Positions 1 through 13,269 are shown, counted from the stretch's first letter. The stretch: DNA of 64,000 bases from Neckera pumila (GCA_963969595.1 OZ018415.1:11780001-11844000); one strand, 5' to 3'. Made by a program: numbers and translations. The notes: generated from the letters alone by a model not told the origin.

Positions 1-121
1 ATCTCATAAAATTAATGATGCGACCATCAAATAACCTTTCTATTTCAAGAAACAAGTTAGAAAAGTTGGAACAAATCACCACCTCTTTGAGGTAGGACTA
101 ACAACCATAGGTATTGTAAAT

Positions 122-1058
122 TTAACGCCTAAAGGCCCAAAGTCCCCTCGGGGGACACTTGAAATTTTGGTCAGGCTCGTGTGACTTGAAATTTTGACCT
201 GGTTTTTTAAAACTTTTTTTTTAAGATAGGGAATCACATTAGCTTTCTAAAAACATAATTTTTTTTAATCAATGCCAGAGAGCAAAAGTTATGTCATTCG
301 GAGTCTTAAAAGCAATTTGCCACTTTGCCGGACAAAAAAGAAAACTTCAAAATATTGATTTTTTTTTTTTTTAAAATTCTCAAAGCTCATGTTTTTGTCT
401 ACATTTGAAGCTTTGATTTATTCTATTTGGACTCAGAACGAGAAAGTTATGGACAATCTTGTTTTTTGAGCAATCTAAGCATCTTCATAAAAGAAACTTA
501 CAGAATTCATTTTTGAATATAATGTGCAAATTTTTTCTATTTTTTTATTTTTTGACAAGGTTAAGTTTGTTTGCAAGATTAATCCCACTGTTGGGATCAG
601 TATGGTGTTTTAAATCCACCTAAGAGCTATTAACGATTTAGTATTTTGTTCAATTTTGAACCTATTTCTACTTACCAATTTTTTTATATGTGAAAATCAA
701 GTTTTGACATTCTGAGTTTTTTTTCCACAACTCTCAATTCAAATGTTCAATATAAAAAAAATTAATTTTATGGTGTATAGTGCAAACAAAATCCATAAAT
801 GGTCGTCAAAGTCATCTGAAATTGCAGGCCACAATTCAAAGAAACTTCTTTTTCCAACTTCAAATGTTAACATCATCCAATCTGTACAGTCAAACTTCAT
901 GAAATTCTTACCACATGATCTAAGACAAGTGAAGTACAAGATCCTATAGTTAGATTCTAAAAAAAAGGATTTTTTTGGTTTTTGAAATGATTGCAGCAGA
1001 AATGGCAGTTTTCAGTGGTTTCGGAGCCAGAAAATGCCTTGGGCCTTTAAGGCTTTTA
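122..1058 (+). mobile_element. TTAA-bounded MITE-like element, copy 1
   Basis: The left end reads TTAACGCCTAAAGGCCC and the right end (1038-1058) is its near inverse, GGGCCTTTAAGGC. The interior is AT-rich, has no long ORF, and follows the same order of sub-motifs as the copies at 17592, 55303 and 59278, including the TCCCCTCGGGGGAC palindrome just inside the left end. Non-autonomous DNA transposon is inferred from the inverted ends and copy number. Confidence 0.75.
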
Positions 1059-3758
1059 GTTTTCAATGTTTTTTAGTGATCTTATGGTTCACAATATTGA
1101 ATCTAATAATAAATAGATATGGCCTAGCTATAGTGCCTCTTGGGTTAACACCAAGACCATGTAAAATATCGTTATTACTTTTTGTCTTGGGCTCTTGCTT
1201 CCCGTGGTCACATTTAATAAAGTGGGGTACCTTATAGTGTCTTTGGAGGGCCCTTGTATTGTACCCAATATCTTTGTGGACTATACTAATTTGTCCCATA
1301 AGTGAAGGGAGGGAGAATTATCTTAGAAATTAGTATCACAATGAATTTTATTTTGGTGGAAGTTAATACAATATCATAATATTTCAACCTATACTAATTA
1401 AAAATAGTATGACTTTGGTATCTTAGTCACATGCAATATGAGGACAAATCATAATACTTGTCCTAATTTAATATCTAAGAGACTATAGTGTTTTGAAGTC
1501 CAGAACTATTTCAAAATGCAATCAAAGCTAAAACCTTCAATTATATTAATACTTCAACTGTAGAATCTTTTAATGAGAATGCGATTCGAAACTAAATGTC
1601 TCAATTTTTAATTAGGTATCAATCTAAAAAATTAAATGTAATTAATGAATTTTTTTTAACAATGTATTTTAGCTATGTCTAAGTTCTAACTAAAATTGAA
1701 ATGAAAAAAAACTGCATTGTATAACTTTTGTAATATTTATTGAAATGACGTGAACTAAAGCTTTACATGTGGATTATGATGATTAACATCCATCCTAATT
1801 ATTTCATGCAAAAATTCCAAATTATAAAGTCAATGTAACCTACCCAAGTTTCTAAACCTCCTAAAGTAGGTTCTTTAGTCCTTTATAGTTAATAACTTTT
1901 TTGACAATTTAGATGGAAGACAATTATTTCTAACTTTTGATGTTGCCTAAAATTCTCAAATGCCTATTAAGAGTTTTTTTAGGCAAATATCCTTAATTCA
2001 CCAATGACAATAAATGTTTGAAGAATGTCTTTCTTTTGTCATTGCAAAAATACAAAATGCACCTACTCGTTTAAAAATTCAATCATATTTGATTGGGTAA
2101 CTATCATTGAGGCCATGGTCTTCCAAAATTGAAGGGTCAAAATAAGGTCCTTCTACCATAAAGATTATAAGTCTAAGGCAATAACTACTCAAGAAATAGT
2201 ACCATATATACCACTAACTTCTAAACTTAGAAATTTTTATAACTATTAGGAATTTAAATGCATGTGCTTATAAAGAGGTTTTGTAAGACAAACATGGATG
2301 TATGACCATGATTTTAGCAAGTAATGCAAAAAAGTAATATTCAAGCTTCTAACAACCTAATTTTCAATCATCTCATATATTTATAAATAGTAATAAATAT
2401 ATTATTATTATTTTGGTAATAAATTTATATTATATTATAAAAATATACAATTATACATAGTGTTATTTATATTCGATGCTATCAAACTAAAAGTTGTTAT
2501 AATACTAAAAATTTATTACTATTCAATTTTTAGTAGTGCTATATTATAATAAATACAAATAATGATATTTGTAAGAACTATGTATTTATTATGAATGAAA
2601 GCCTTTTTACTTTTTGTTCAGTCCAAAGTAGGTTTTAAGCAAAAATAACTCATTGTCTCATTCAAGTTAGTCAAGGTGACTAAAGTAACAAATCATTCAA
2701 AATTAAAATCACAATAAAAAGCTAGACCTCTATATACTTCATAACCTTGCAACAGTTATGGTTAAAGGCTGATGGTTTTGCAAAGAGCCATAATTAAAGT
2801 AATTGAACCTAATTGCAACATATTTCTAAAACCTAGTCTTCAAATTCTTGCCTAAGACACAACTTCTAATCATGAAAGCTAAAAGGTAGATTTTAAGTAC
2901 ACCGAATTTCAGCACTTTGAAAATTTAAGATTTGTTCATATGGAGAAATCTCAAGTCCTCTATTGGCTCTCAACAAAATTCAACCACAAAAAACTTATAC
3001 AATTTAATAATTGGAACCATGATCAAATGCTTGATTGAACAATTTTAGTGGCAGTAACTCTAGATACTCCTTATTGCTCATTTCACATTTCACGCTAGCA
3101 ATGTCTGATCAAGGATTCCAAGAGAACCTATTTGGAAAAAACTACTATACGTTCGGATCTTAAGGGTAATTAAAAATGTATCCTTCTACCTCATCTTTCT
3201 GCTCTTTGGAACTGAGCTTCCTTGTCTATACATGTCGGATACAGATGCAGCAGCCACAATATTGAATTTATGCCACAATATTGAAGTTATGCCACCAACG
3301 ACCTTGAAAATTTGAAGTTTGTCACGTGTGGCCTTGCAACAATCCAAAAGATGCTTTTATCTACAGTCTAAAGTCGATCATCCAAGCCCAGTGTTGAACT
3401 AACTAGGAGGTGCACCAATGCTAATGTGCAATTCTCCAACAAGATGAGAACAATAAGAGATTTCAGGTGCAAATGTCCATTGTAAAGTTTGAATTGATCA
3501 TGCTACATACCCTTGAGAACTTTCAGCACCTATAACTCCTCATGACCCAAGCTCCAATTCTCCTGCAATCCACCAAGTGTTTAAACAATGGACTTGCGAA
3601 ACGGTCAGATCTAATGACTTGACCTAATTCTCAGATCTCTCGTTGAATAGGAACTCCAACCAAAAGTGTGAAATGTTGAACCCTGCCAATTGTAACGTAG
3701 CTATGTTTTTCTAGAATACCTCTGGGAGTGAATTTTCTAGTACAGTATGCAACCACTA
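1059..3758. other. AT-rich intergenic spacer, no gene seen
   Basis: About 2.7 kb with only short chance ORFs, stops in all frames, and a very AT-rich patch around 2380-2570. I see no convincing coding, RNA or element boundary here. Confidence 0.6.
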
Positions 3759-4108
3759 CACTAATAATGATATTTAATAGTGTTTGCAACACTAACTACG
3801 AACTCCAAGACCAAATGTCAACAAGACTACCAACGCTACAATTGTAGCGCTACCAGCTAAAATTTTAGCATGAACACTATTTGTCAACGACTGTAAGTTT
3901 TAGTCGTGTTCATGTTGACATGAATTGCACACATGAATGTCAGGAATACCACTAATGTTACTAGACTGAACGCCAATCTGAACACTACTTGTCAACTAAA
4001 TGAGGATTAGGTGAGTCAGGTAATATGATAATTAACACTCAATGTTACATACTACTAAACATACTACTAATAATACTAATAACACTAACATGAATATCAT
4101 TATTAGTG
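3759..4108. mobile_element. CACTA-like MITE abutting the xylosidase 3' end
   Basis: A perfect 16-bp inverted repeat, CACTAATAATGATATT at 3759-3774 and its complement at 4093-4108, bounds about 350 bp with several internal CACTA/TAGTG motifs, as is usual for subterminal regions of CACTA elements. No matching 3-bp target duplication is visible (CTA left, CAA right), so the boundaries are tentative. The right terminus overlaps the last codons and stop of the xylosidase gene. Confidence 0.55.
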
Positions 4109-7100
4109 CAATGTTGAATCACCTAATTCATCAGGTGCAAAGAACAAGCTGGAGGTCAAAATGGCACTCACAATCTTTAACGGGTGGTGCACCGCCCCAA
4201 CCATGAGAGTATGCACTCCCAAAGCGACAGTGCGAATTCCATCATCTCCGACGGTCCCCAAATCTTCACATTGGTTCACTTTGAACACCACTTCCTGTTC
4301 CGCCCCAGTCTCCAAGTGCACACGCTCAAAGCTCACCAGCTGCTTCAAAGGAGCTCCACCAACGCCGCTTGAAGGGGTCTTGGTGAAGAGTAGCACAGAA
4401 TGGTCGCCACTTAGTGGACCGTCGTTTCGCACGGTTACTCTCACAAGGAAACTTGATTCCTGGCACGCCACTGCAGTAACAAGGCTCATGTTATTAAATC
4501 ATCTATTTAGCAACACTGCACATGATGGTGAAAAAGCATTACAGTTTGGAACTAACCGTGAGGCAAGCTTAGGACCATCACAAATATGTATTACCACAAG
4601 GAAATGAAAACCAGCTTCAGAGCATTGCATGTCATAACGATGATACTATTTAGTGTTGCTCCGTAATTTAATGAAACACCAAAATAATATGAGCATTAGA
4701 GCAGGATCTCTCACCTTTCTCTTGGTCGAGACAGTTGAGATTGGACTTCAAGACTGCCTTGTCGGAACTGCAAAGCTGGTGCCGTAAAGGAGGAGCTATG
4801 AGTGATTGAGGAGCTGCAAACCTGGAATAGGAGAAATCAGAGTAGCTCAGGCCGTAACCAAACTCCCAGATTGGAGTATCAGTGAAAAAACGGTATGTTC
4901 GCCCTGGATAGCCCGCGGTCGCGTTGGGTCGCATGTTCATGTTGGACATGTCGATGTTGGTGTAGCTTTCGTAGTACCATGATTGTGTTAAACGACCTCC
5001 TGTCAGTTGCAACAAACATGAACAGGTTAAAGCTAGTATTACGCCAATTGGACAAAATGATGCGATTCAGCGGATAGATCGGGGGATAGATTCTGCCCTC
5101 GAACAATTGTAAGTTCAGATTTATTATGACTCAGAATATTCATTGCCTACCTAGTAAGAATCAGTAAGACCCCGTCAACCGCTAAAACAAGGTACTAAAT
5201 TCTCGCACTGCACAAGCTGTGTCACATTAACACTAACTCCTGCTAAACTGACTTGCAGTGGATTTACACTCTTTTACACCAATTAACTAACTCCCCAAAT
5301 CCAGACAAAAAAAACTAATTATGCCGATCCCAAGGGTTGAATTGCTAAACCTGAAAACCCAAATCAAACAGCAGCAGTTAGCTAACTTGAAAGCCTCATT
5401 CCCCATTAGTTACCTCATTTTGCAAGTGCAGGCACACAATAGGTTACTCAAGTTCCAACGAGCAAATGGACCGTAACGCCCCACTTAACCAGTAACTTGG
5501 TAGGCTGGTTATATGGATTGAGGATCAAAACAAACCGGTACCTGGATTGACGAGTCCAAATATCACATCTGAAATAGCTTGACCACCAGCCATTCCTGGA
5601 TAACCCGCCCACACTATGCTTTGAATGCGAGGGTCATCATTCGCAAAAGAGACATCCAGCGGGCCTCCTGAGAGAATGACAAGCACCACAGGGCGACCAG
5701 CAGCGGCTTCAACCACAGTCTCAACCAAAGCTTGTTGATGTCCTGGTAGAAGCAAACTCATCCGATCGCGTCCCTCCTTCTCTTGCTGTTGGCTTATTCC
5801 AACAACTAGAACGATTGCATCCGCTTGTGCAGCAGCGTCTTCGGCTGCAGATATAAGGTGGGAGTCTTCACAAGCGGTATCAGAACACCCTAGCTGATAA
5901 ACGATACTTGCTGAGTGACCTGACAGCGCTGTTGAGAGCCCTTGAAGAGGTGAAATAAACTTGCAAGGAATTCCTGCAGAGCAATATATCCTCTTGTCAA
6001 TGTTCGCGGGAGCAAGTTAACTGAAGTGACTGCTGAAGGTGTAATTTGGCGTTAAACCAAGACACTCTCGAGAGCAAGAAAATAGAACTTTACTTCCGAC
6101 AATTACTTCCGACAATTACTTCCGACTTAAACAACGGGGCTCTGAATGTAAATAGAGGGATTGTTAAGATGTTAGTATACACGTCATCGATTAAAGTATT
6201 TATTACCTTCATAATTTCCCAGCATTTCCTGTTTAGCATTGGCATGAGGACCAATGACAGCAAGCTTCAGTCCATGCACTTTCTTCCAAGGCAGCGCTTG
6301 CTTCTTATTCTTGAGCAGCACCAAGCTTTGTCTCGCAGATTCCAAGGCAAGGTGCTGGTTGTCCTCTGTGCAAATGTCTGCCGGGCCAAGCATCCCATAG
6401 GGTAAGGTTTTCGGATTTCCATCGAACAAGCCCAGTCGCATGCGGACCTTGAAGAGGTTGCGGAGATGCGTGTCTAGGAGACTCTCCCAAATCAGTTTCC
6501 TGTCAAGAGCAGCTAGGCCGTGCACCAGTGTTGTTGTTCCACAATTGAGATCCATACCTGAACACAATAGCAACACATAACTAGAGTTTAGTGTTTTAAA
6601 CTCATAATTAAGATGACTTGCTGAGTGTACTCATTACGTAACATTGCTGCGAACACCTTTTAGACAAACTGCAAATTCAAGGAAGAATCAAGGCATCCAA
6701 GATGCTCTGATTCTCTGACATCTTTCTTTGACACAGATCCTCACATCTTGAGTTCAAGAATGAAAGCATTGATACCCAGTCATCTATTATAGGCAAGTGT
6801 AGTTACTGCCAACCATAGTGCAGCTACAATAAACATTGGTCGAGATTGTTAAGCGAAAGTCAGTACTACTTGCATTAAGTGTCTGCATACAACTTAATGG
6901 GTTTCATCAATCATTGCAAAATCAATCTTCAAGTTGGAGGCACGGGTACTTCTAGAGTACAGTAATTGATAAAGATCCGAGCTAGTTTGCTTTTGTAGAA
7001 GATGAAAGAACGGAGCTGAGAAATACCAGCTAACATCACGTAGGAAACGGCATCTTCGGGAGTAGGTGCATAGTTTATGTAGTCGTGGATAAGAGCAACC

Positions 7101-9870
7101 GCATCACAATCCGAAACGATGTACCTGCATAAAGCACCATTTAGGTCAACACTCCAGTAGAAAACCCACCCTCGAAGATGTTCTGGAAAATCTAGCCGCT
7201 TTACAATGGGTAGGGGTTTATGTTAAGAAAAAGACTAAGAATAGTAATACAATGGAAGGGCTCAACCTGGCTAGATTTTCTTCAAGAAAGGGTTCTTCAT
7301 GCTACTGCACATCCTTAAGTCCAGAAACAGCAAGAATCACAATCACGGAACATAAAATCGGAGGATATGAAAACTAGAGGATCCCACATACCCATCGAAG
7401 TCCCACTGATTGCGAACCCTCACAGTGAGGAAGTCGTAATCGGCACACATGGGTATCCCATTCAGACGATTGTAAGAACACATGAGACCGCTGGACTTCC
7501 CTTCCTTGACGCAGCTCTTAAATGAAGGATTGTAGGTGTCTTCCAAGTCTTGCTCCGTTACCTGTAGGAACATAATTACCAACTGGTAATGAAATAAGTC
7601 CTACCTATAACATACGAAGTTCAAAAAAATTATCGAAACAATATCAAATGTAAACACAGACATCTTGAGAGAGACTGGCTTAGAGAGAGACTTGCATAGA
7701 ACGAAATTGGTGTACAATAACCTCCAATTGAGAATATGGAAGATGTTAGATCCGATCAGATTTTAATTCAATTCGGGCTATGGAACAAAAAAACATGACT
7801 CCAACTAGAGGAAGAAGAAGTTCAAAAGGAACTCCTGCAAAGCAATCACTAACTCCATAGATTACACGCAAGGAAAAGAAAGAAACCTTAGCGTCAAAAT
7901 GGGAACGATCATACTGCTTCCATTGATCAAGGTCATGAGCCGTGAAGTGCTTGCAACAAGCGGAGATTTTGAGCCTTCGAGGACTTCCTGGGATGGCAGA
8001 CTGCTGAGATTGGTTGTGGTCGTAATCCCCTTCCTGCAACCCTTTCACGAAATACACAGCGTACATACTGGCCACCTTGGGATCTTCGCCCAGAGTTTCT
8101 TGTGTCCGCCCCCATCGTGGATCTCGAGCAATGTTGATGTTTGGAGACCAATATGACACACCGGACCTCCCATGGTTGTAGATTGCACGTCCCTCGGTTG
8201 AAGTTACCTGAAACCCAAGAAACCATAAAGTTTTCATTCAATCCCTGGCGGTAAAACATCAATTAATAATCACTGGAAAAAAGCGCGGACGCAAAATTAA
8301 AGAGCATCACGATCAAGTAACGATATCAATTACAGAAAAGCATCATTCTGCCTACTTACTCAAACAAAGTGAACTGGAAATGAGAGTATATATCCATTGT
8401 ACGAAAATACGATTTGGTATTGAAAACTCTGCAAGAAAATCAGTACCGTATTAGCAAGCGAAGCGTTAGAGTGGCCTAAGCTGACGACAACGTTTGTTCT
8501 GATCAAGACCAACAATGCCTTAACATTGAGCTAAGTATGATAATACAAAAACCTTGTCGTAAAACACAATTCTCAGCATCATCGAATAAAATACTTGATC
8601 CACAAGAAGAAAATCAGCACATTTGTAGCTCAATGCTAGATTTCAAGTACCATACTAAAATCCAAATTCTGACGGCAGCGTCACAATCATAAGAACTACA
8701 TATACCAACACCGAAAATGACCTTTCAGTTGACAGTAATGCCATTCTTTTGAAATTTTGGGTTAGGGTTCAAAGACTTATGGCACAAGACAGTACAGAAG
8801 TATGAGGCCCTACACGAACTCTCAAATTCATATCAGTCATGGAAATTCTGCACATTCTGAAAAGTGAAGTTCAGGCGAGTGTCTACCTGACCAAATTTGT
8901 TACACAAATGTTTGAATGACCATAACGTGATCAGACACAATTAAACCAAGAGACTCTGCCATTTCCGTAAAACAAAAAGATTCAAAAGGTATAAATTTAC
9001 ATTTCCATATTATGTCCCACAAAGGTTTCAATGACCAAAACGTGACCAGACAAAAATCAAACCAAGAGTTCCACAAGAAAGAGAGATTCCGCGAGTATCC
9101 ATATTCCCTGATCAAGTTCGTTGCACAAAGGTTTTCATGACCAAAACTTGACCAGACAAAATCGATCCAAGAGACTGCTATTTCAAAAAAAAACAATTCA
9201 GATGAGAATCCTTTACCCGGTCAATTTTGTTCCACAGAGGATTCAATGACCAAGCACACGAATAAACTCTGTCGATTTCTAAAGAAATAGAGAATTAATG
9301 AGTACCCATGTCCCTGTCCAATTTGTTCCCACAAATGTTTCAATGACCAAAACGTGACCAGACAAAATCAAACCAAGAGACTCTGCCATTTCCACAAAAA
9401 CAAACAGATTTTGATGAATCTCTTATCCATTTACATACCTGTCCAATTTTGTTCCAGAGCGTTTTGTTGAAAGATGCAGAGCTCAAGATGGGCAACGGGA
9501 AGCTGGTCGCAGTCGGCGTGTCCCCTCCGAAGTGCACGGACGGACTGACCGCCACGCCATGCAAGCCCTCCCCCCACCACTCGTACGCCGGGATGCCCAG
9601 CCTCGACACATTGGCGGCCGTGTCCACCAGCTGCTCCAGCTTCTCCTCCACTTTCAGCCGCGATATCAAATCCTCCACGCGATCCTCGTCCGAAAGAGAC
9701 GTGTTGCAAAACGGAAACAGAAACTCCGGAGAACCATCGGGGTCACACGCGAATTGCAGCTTGTAGACTTGCACTGCAGGAGCTCTGGGGGACTTCTCGA
9801 ACACCTGGGTTGCTAGTAAGAGCACCGCTAGGAGGATGCTCGACAAAATCAACGTCTCCTTCGCCTTCAT
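4103..9870 (-). CDS. GH3 beta-xylosidase / alpha-L-arabinofuranosidase
   Basis: Hydrolyses terminal xylose/arabinose from cell-wall xylans and arabinans; expected in the secretory route or apoplast. Exons (minus strand order): 9870-9439, 8207-7887, 7561-7392, 7124-7027, 6557-6207, 5973-5542, 4999-4715, 4470-4103. All introns are GT-AG and the join is 2457 nt, 818 aa, close to the roughly 770-800 aa of plant BXL proteins. Start: first ATG, followed by a hydrophobic signal segment (residues about 7-23). Visible landmarks: [10 protein letters not shown] in exon 1; [15 protein letters not shown] in exon 2; GYIVSDCDA, with the expected nucleophile Asp313, across exons 3-4; QEKEGRDR, candidate acid/base Glu524, in exon 6; [20 protein letters not shown] in exon 7; and a C-terminal fibronectin III-like domain in exon 8. 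The last 15-20 residues extend past the usual family end, and the stop lies in a transposon terminus. Xylosidase versus arabinofuranosidase preference cannot be read from sequence. Confidence 0.95.
6092..6127. repeat. 13-bp tandem repeat in xylosidase intron 5
   Basis: The unit ACTTCCGACAATT occurs about 2.7 times inside the intron between exons 5 and 6. It is local and short. Confidence 0.8.
8884..9444. repeat. Tandem repeat of the exon 1 / intron 1 junction
   Basis: Five degenerate units of roughly 85-130 bp start near 8884, 9007, 9105, 9217 and 9311. Each opens with a version of the plus-strand sequence CTGTCCAATTTTGTTCCA, which is the last part of xylosidase exon 1 (9439-9456), and continues with a shared stretch containing AATGACCAAAACGTGACCAG. 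Intron 1 of the xylosidase therefore carries repeated, decayed copies of its own 5' splice-site region. Confidence 0.8.
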
Positions 9871-10289
9871 GGCCACCAATCACGTCAATCCCCAACTCCA
9901 AATTCTCTATAGATTGACAAATTTCGAACAGATTCTCACGACACGGCTTGGCTATGGCGAAGCGCCTCCGATGCAGACGCTCTATTCGTGAGATGGCGCA
10001 ACCCTAAGGAATTGTTGAAATTTCCACGTACGAATGTGATCGAACTCTCTTCCCTCGGCGACCTAAACTATTCCCCCACTTCCCATTCCAGTGAAATCCG
10101 CTCTACACTTTCCTCTGTGGTTCTGTCTCGCACCTCCACAACGTCACATCTATCGCCTGCCAACGACATGAGAGGGAACCACCACAGTACTGCTTCAATG
10201 CGAACCCATTAAGCTCAGTTCCGTCCTCTTCCCAATGACCCAATTGCAAATTGCAAGAGATCGAGGCCGGGTGCCTTGCGAAGCACACA
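9871..10289. promoter_or_regulatory. Upstream region of the xylosidase gene
   Basis: About 420 bp immediately 5' of the minus-strand xylosidase start. It is richer in GC than the surrounding spacer and lacks a convincing ORF. No clear TATA box could be placed, so only position supports a promoter/5' UTR role. Confidence 0.4.
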
Positions 10290-10975
10290 GCCTGCAGGGC
10301 AGATGGGGACGAATCTGGCGCTTGGGTGCCGGCGTGGCTTTATCCCGAGGAACAGAGGTCCTGACCTGGCCTGTAGTAGATATTGATTTGCATGAGATCA
10401 GCAACTGAAGGGCGAAAGGAACGAAGATGAGATTTAAGGATTATAAGTTAAACAAGTATTTCAGTGCGTCGGCAATATTCATTGAAAAAGATTTCAGCTG
10501 CAGTGGAGCAACTGAAAGTGAAGAGGTGAGCCAGTGATGGTGGAGGAGCTGGGATTAGACAGTTGGGAGATGGGAAATGGGTAACGTAACTTTCTGCGGT
10601 CGGGGACATCCGAGGACAGGATTCAGCCGGTGTTTTTATGCAAGAATTTTCGCCTGCTGGGTACTACCAAGAGAAGGAAATTTGCATTTTTTTCAGTCAA
10701 AATAGTCATAATATTGTTGTTTCGTATAGCTGATTTTGAAGACAAATTTTACCTACTGTAGCTATCGTCTAGTTTTGATATAAGTATCACCAACTATCAC
10801 ATGAGTATCGCATTGAAGAGATAGCTGGCTACTTCTCCAAAATGATACTCCAAAGGGGAGTTCAAAATAATCAATAAAAAGGATTTGCAAAGGGGAACTG
10901 CATAATTGAAAAGGTCACTCAGTGCGGGCAAGGCTGAAACGGAGGTCCCACGACGTAAGTCACGGAGAAGAGGGA
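10290..10975 (+). repeat. Degenerate duplicate of 16405-17210 (copy A)
   Basis: Shares collinear blocks with the region at 16405-17210: GCAGATGGGGACGAATCTGG (10300 and 16411), the GGCGTGGC and GATTTGCGTGAGATCAG-like blocks after it, GGCCAGTGATGG-like blocks (10530 and 17039), and AGGTCCCACGA followed by GTCACGGA (10943 and 17190). Block order and spacing agree, so this is a duplication rather than chance. Confidence 0.65.
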
Positions 10976-10980
10976 GCCAG

Positions 10981-11260
10981 GGTCACAAGTCCTCCTGTGG
11001 AGGTCATTCACCCTGGCCCCCTTGCTCGGCCATAGAGAAAACCTGAAATTTTTTATTTGCCACACCTGATAAAATTTGCAAATACTGAATTCATATTTGC
11101 AATCAGAGGCCCCAAATTAGCTAGGAGAGGTGAAGAACATAGATTTAACACGGCACAAAATAGGGAGCTTTTTTTTACATGCACTTCTAGAATGGCTTGG
11201 GTGGGCCGAGCGAGGGTCAATTCACCCCGTTCTTTAAGAGGCCATTCTTACAAATCAAGG
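10981..11260. repeat. Diverged inverted relative of the 49096-49336 element
   Basis: The segment around 11040-11175 (TTTGCCACACCTGATAAA..., AATTCATATTTGCAATCAGAG, ...CCCCAAATTAGCTAGGAG) is the reverse complement of 49140-49270 with moderate divergence. Its own termini are poorly preserved. Confidence 0.55.
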
Positions 11261-11349
11261 GGGACAAAGTTCACACTTTTATTCCCTATGGACCACCTTA
11301 GACATTCAACAATGTCTTCACCCACAACGTCTCTCTTGTCATGATGAGA

Positions 11350-12136
11350 AGAAGAAGAAAAAAAAAGAAAAAAACAATGTAAGTAAATTTGCATGTTTTT
11401 TTCAAGAGATTTGTCAAAAATTGCAAGTCTTTAGTGCATTGGTCAAAATTGAAAAAAAAAACTCTTTTTTTGAACTTCAATAGTACTAAAGTTTAGTAGA
11501 ATACCATGAAAATGTGTAGAAAAAATTTCATCCAATTTAATCATGCAAATTGAAAGATAGTAATGTTTGACATGTAAAAACTTCTTTTCATTCATGTAAG
11601 ACGGGATCAATAGATTTTGAATCCTCTTGAAGTAAAATTTGCACTCTATACAAAATTGAGCTTCTACACAATTGATTACTACATCTTGTTACGTGCACAC
11701 ATGTAAAATTTAGGAAGCAAATAAGGTGTCTGACTTATACTAAATCACCCTCCAATACAAAGAAGTCATGTAAACTAGCAATAGACTAGCCAATTTTTTA
11801 TAGTTCTTTGGGCGATGAGGAATTTAAAAAAAAAAATCCAAATAGTAGAAGCTTGGAGACATTTATTGAGTGGAAAAAGCCTTAAGAATTTTGAAAGCAC
11901 ACATTTCAAAATATAGCATTTGTAGTTAGAAATTTTTTCTTTTTCTAACTTCAATAGCTATAATCCTTCAAATTTGAGCCATCAAAGTTTTTGAATTATT
12001 TCCACATAATTGAGGGTATTCTAATACAAATTTATATGACTAATTTTTTTAAACATTTTTTTCTCTCATTCCTTAAAAAAATGGTAATTTTTGACAATTT
12101 CCGTGTGAAACATGCCCCAAGTCCTTTAGGGGTTAA
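11350..12136 (+). mobile_element. TTAA-bounded element, short subfamily, left end unclear
   Basis: The right end CAAGTCCTTTAGGGGTTAA (ending 12136) matches the family terminus, and the preceding 500 bp match the right halves of the copies at 13270 and 22056. I could not fix the left terminus; 11350 is approximate. Confidence 0.5.
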
Positions 12137-12939
12137 ATGAGTTGCTGCAATAACACTTGCCGAGTTTGGCTCATAATGTTGGCCTAATTTAGTGAGAACT
12201 GTGACTTTTGGAATAATTTTTTTTAAATGACATAAAATATGGATAATTTGTAAAGCATTGAAGATAGATTATCTCTACAAATTCAAACGTAGAAAAAATT
12301 ATCTCTAAAAGTTACGCACAAAAAAAGCATGATAGAAAATACCAAGAAAATGGAAACTTTGATGTTTGATTTTTAGAAAATAGTAAGAAAATTCAGCAAA
12401 GTTCAATAAAATTTAACTAACTTTTTCCTAACTTGAAGATGCTCCTATTCAACCATTTTCACCTTTGGGAAAAAAAATTATATTCTTTTTGTACACTTGC
12501 ACAAAGGTAGTGCACTTTGAGCACATGTAGAAGGTAGATAGTTTTTTATTTTTAGAAAATCTCTTTGTGGTCTTATGACACTCTAATAGAAGTCTCTATA
12601 TACCAATCTTGAGCTTCAGATTCGTATTTTTGAGTCAAAAATAGTACTAAAAAACAAAATAGACATGTTACTGGGGGTGTTTAAAACTCGTAAAATGTAT
12701 TTTTTTGAATGCAAAAAAGAAATGAATGTCTAAAACTACCACATGTACCTTCATTTCAAATTTTATATAAAAGTGACATACGGCACAAAAGTTATGAGCA
12801 AAAAACAAGGTGAAGGGGACCAAAAATATATAGGACAAGTGTTTTTTGCAATTGCCTAAGTGTAGAATATCACGACTCATTATTATGTTCTCATTGAAAT
12901 GGATGGTTAATTCTTCATCCTTAAAATTTCATCCAAATT
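12137..12939. other. AT-rich intergenic, no gene seen
   Basis: About 800 bp with runs of A and T and no plausible ORF or recognisable element end. It may be older element sequence. Confidence 0.5.
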
Positions 12940-13195
12940 TAACAAGTATTATTGCACCATTCTATAAGAAAACGTAGTACTTTAAATTTTTGAATGAAAA
13001 TTTGTGAGGATGAAAATGTATAAGATCATATGTTTACATGAGAACGTGACAATGGATCATGACATTATGCACTTAATATAATGTAGTATAATTATAATAA
13101 AAAAACATACATATCAAACCTCCCTCATATCACAACTAAGTTATGTATGTTTGGCTCACTTGATCACATCCTTGTAGTACAGTGGGATCCAAAAT
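12940..13195 (+). repeat. Segment shared with 20600-20860
   Basis: Collinear similarity to 20600-20860: GATGAA...GAGAACGTGAC, ATTATGCACTTAA, and a CACTTGATCACA...GTGGGATCC block. Each copy is followed further downstream by a related TTAA element, so this is the left part of an old segmental duplication. Confidence 0.6.
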
Positions 13196-13269
13196 TGAAT
13201 AGACCCTTCATCTACACAAACTGAAATCATTGGTCAAAATGATTTTTTTTACTTTGTAACCAAAAATTA

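Noticed and set aside
8900..9196. 98-codon minus-strand ORF within xylosidase intron 1
   Set aside because: It runs through the tandem repeat of the exon-intron junction; the translation has repeated Trp/Phe-rich phrases and no homology to the enzyme.
9340..9438. Extension of xylosidase exon 1 into a longer open frame
   Set aside because: The frame stays open past GTATGT at 9433-9438 by chance. Family alignment requires the exon to end at WNKIGQ and resume with [11 protein letters not shown] in exon 2.
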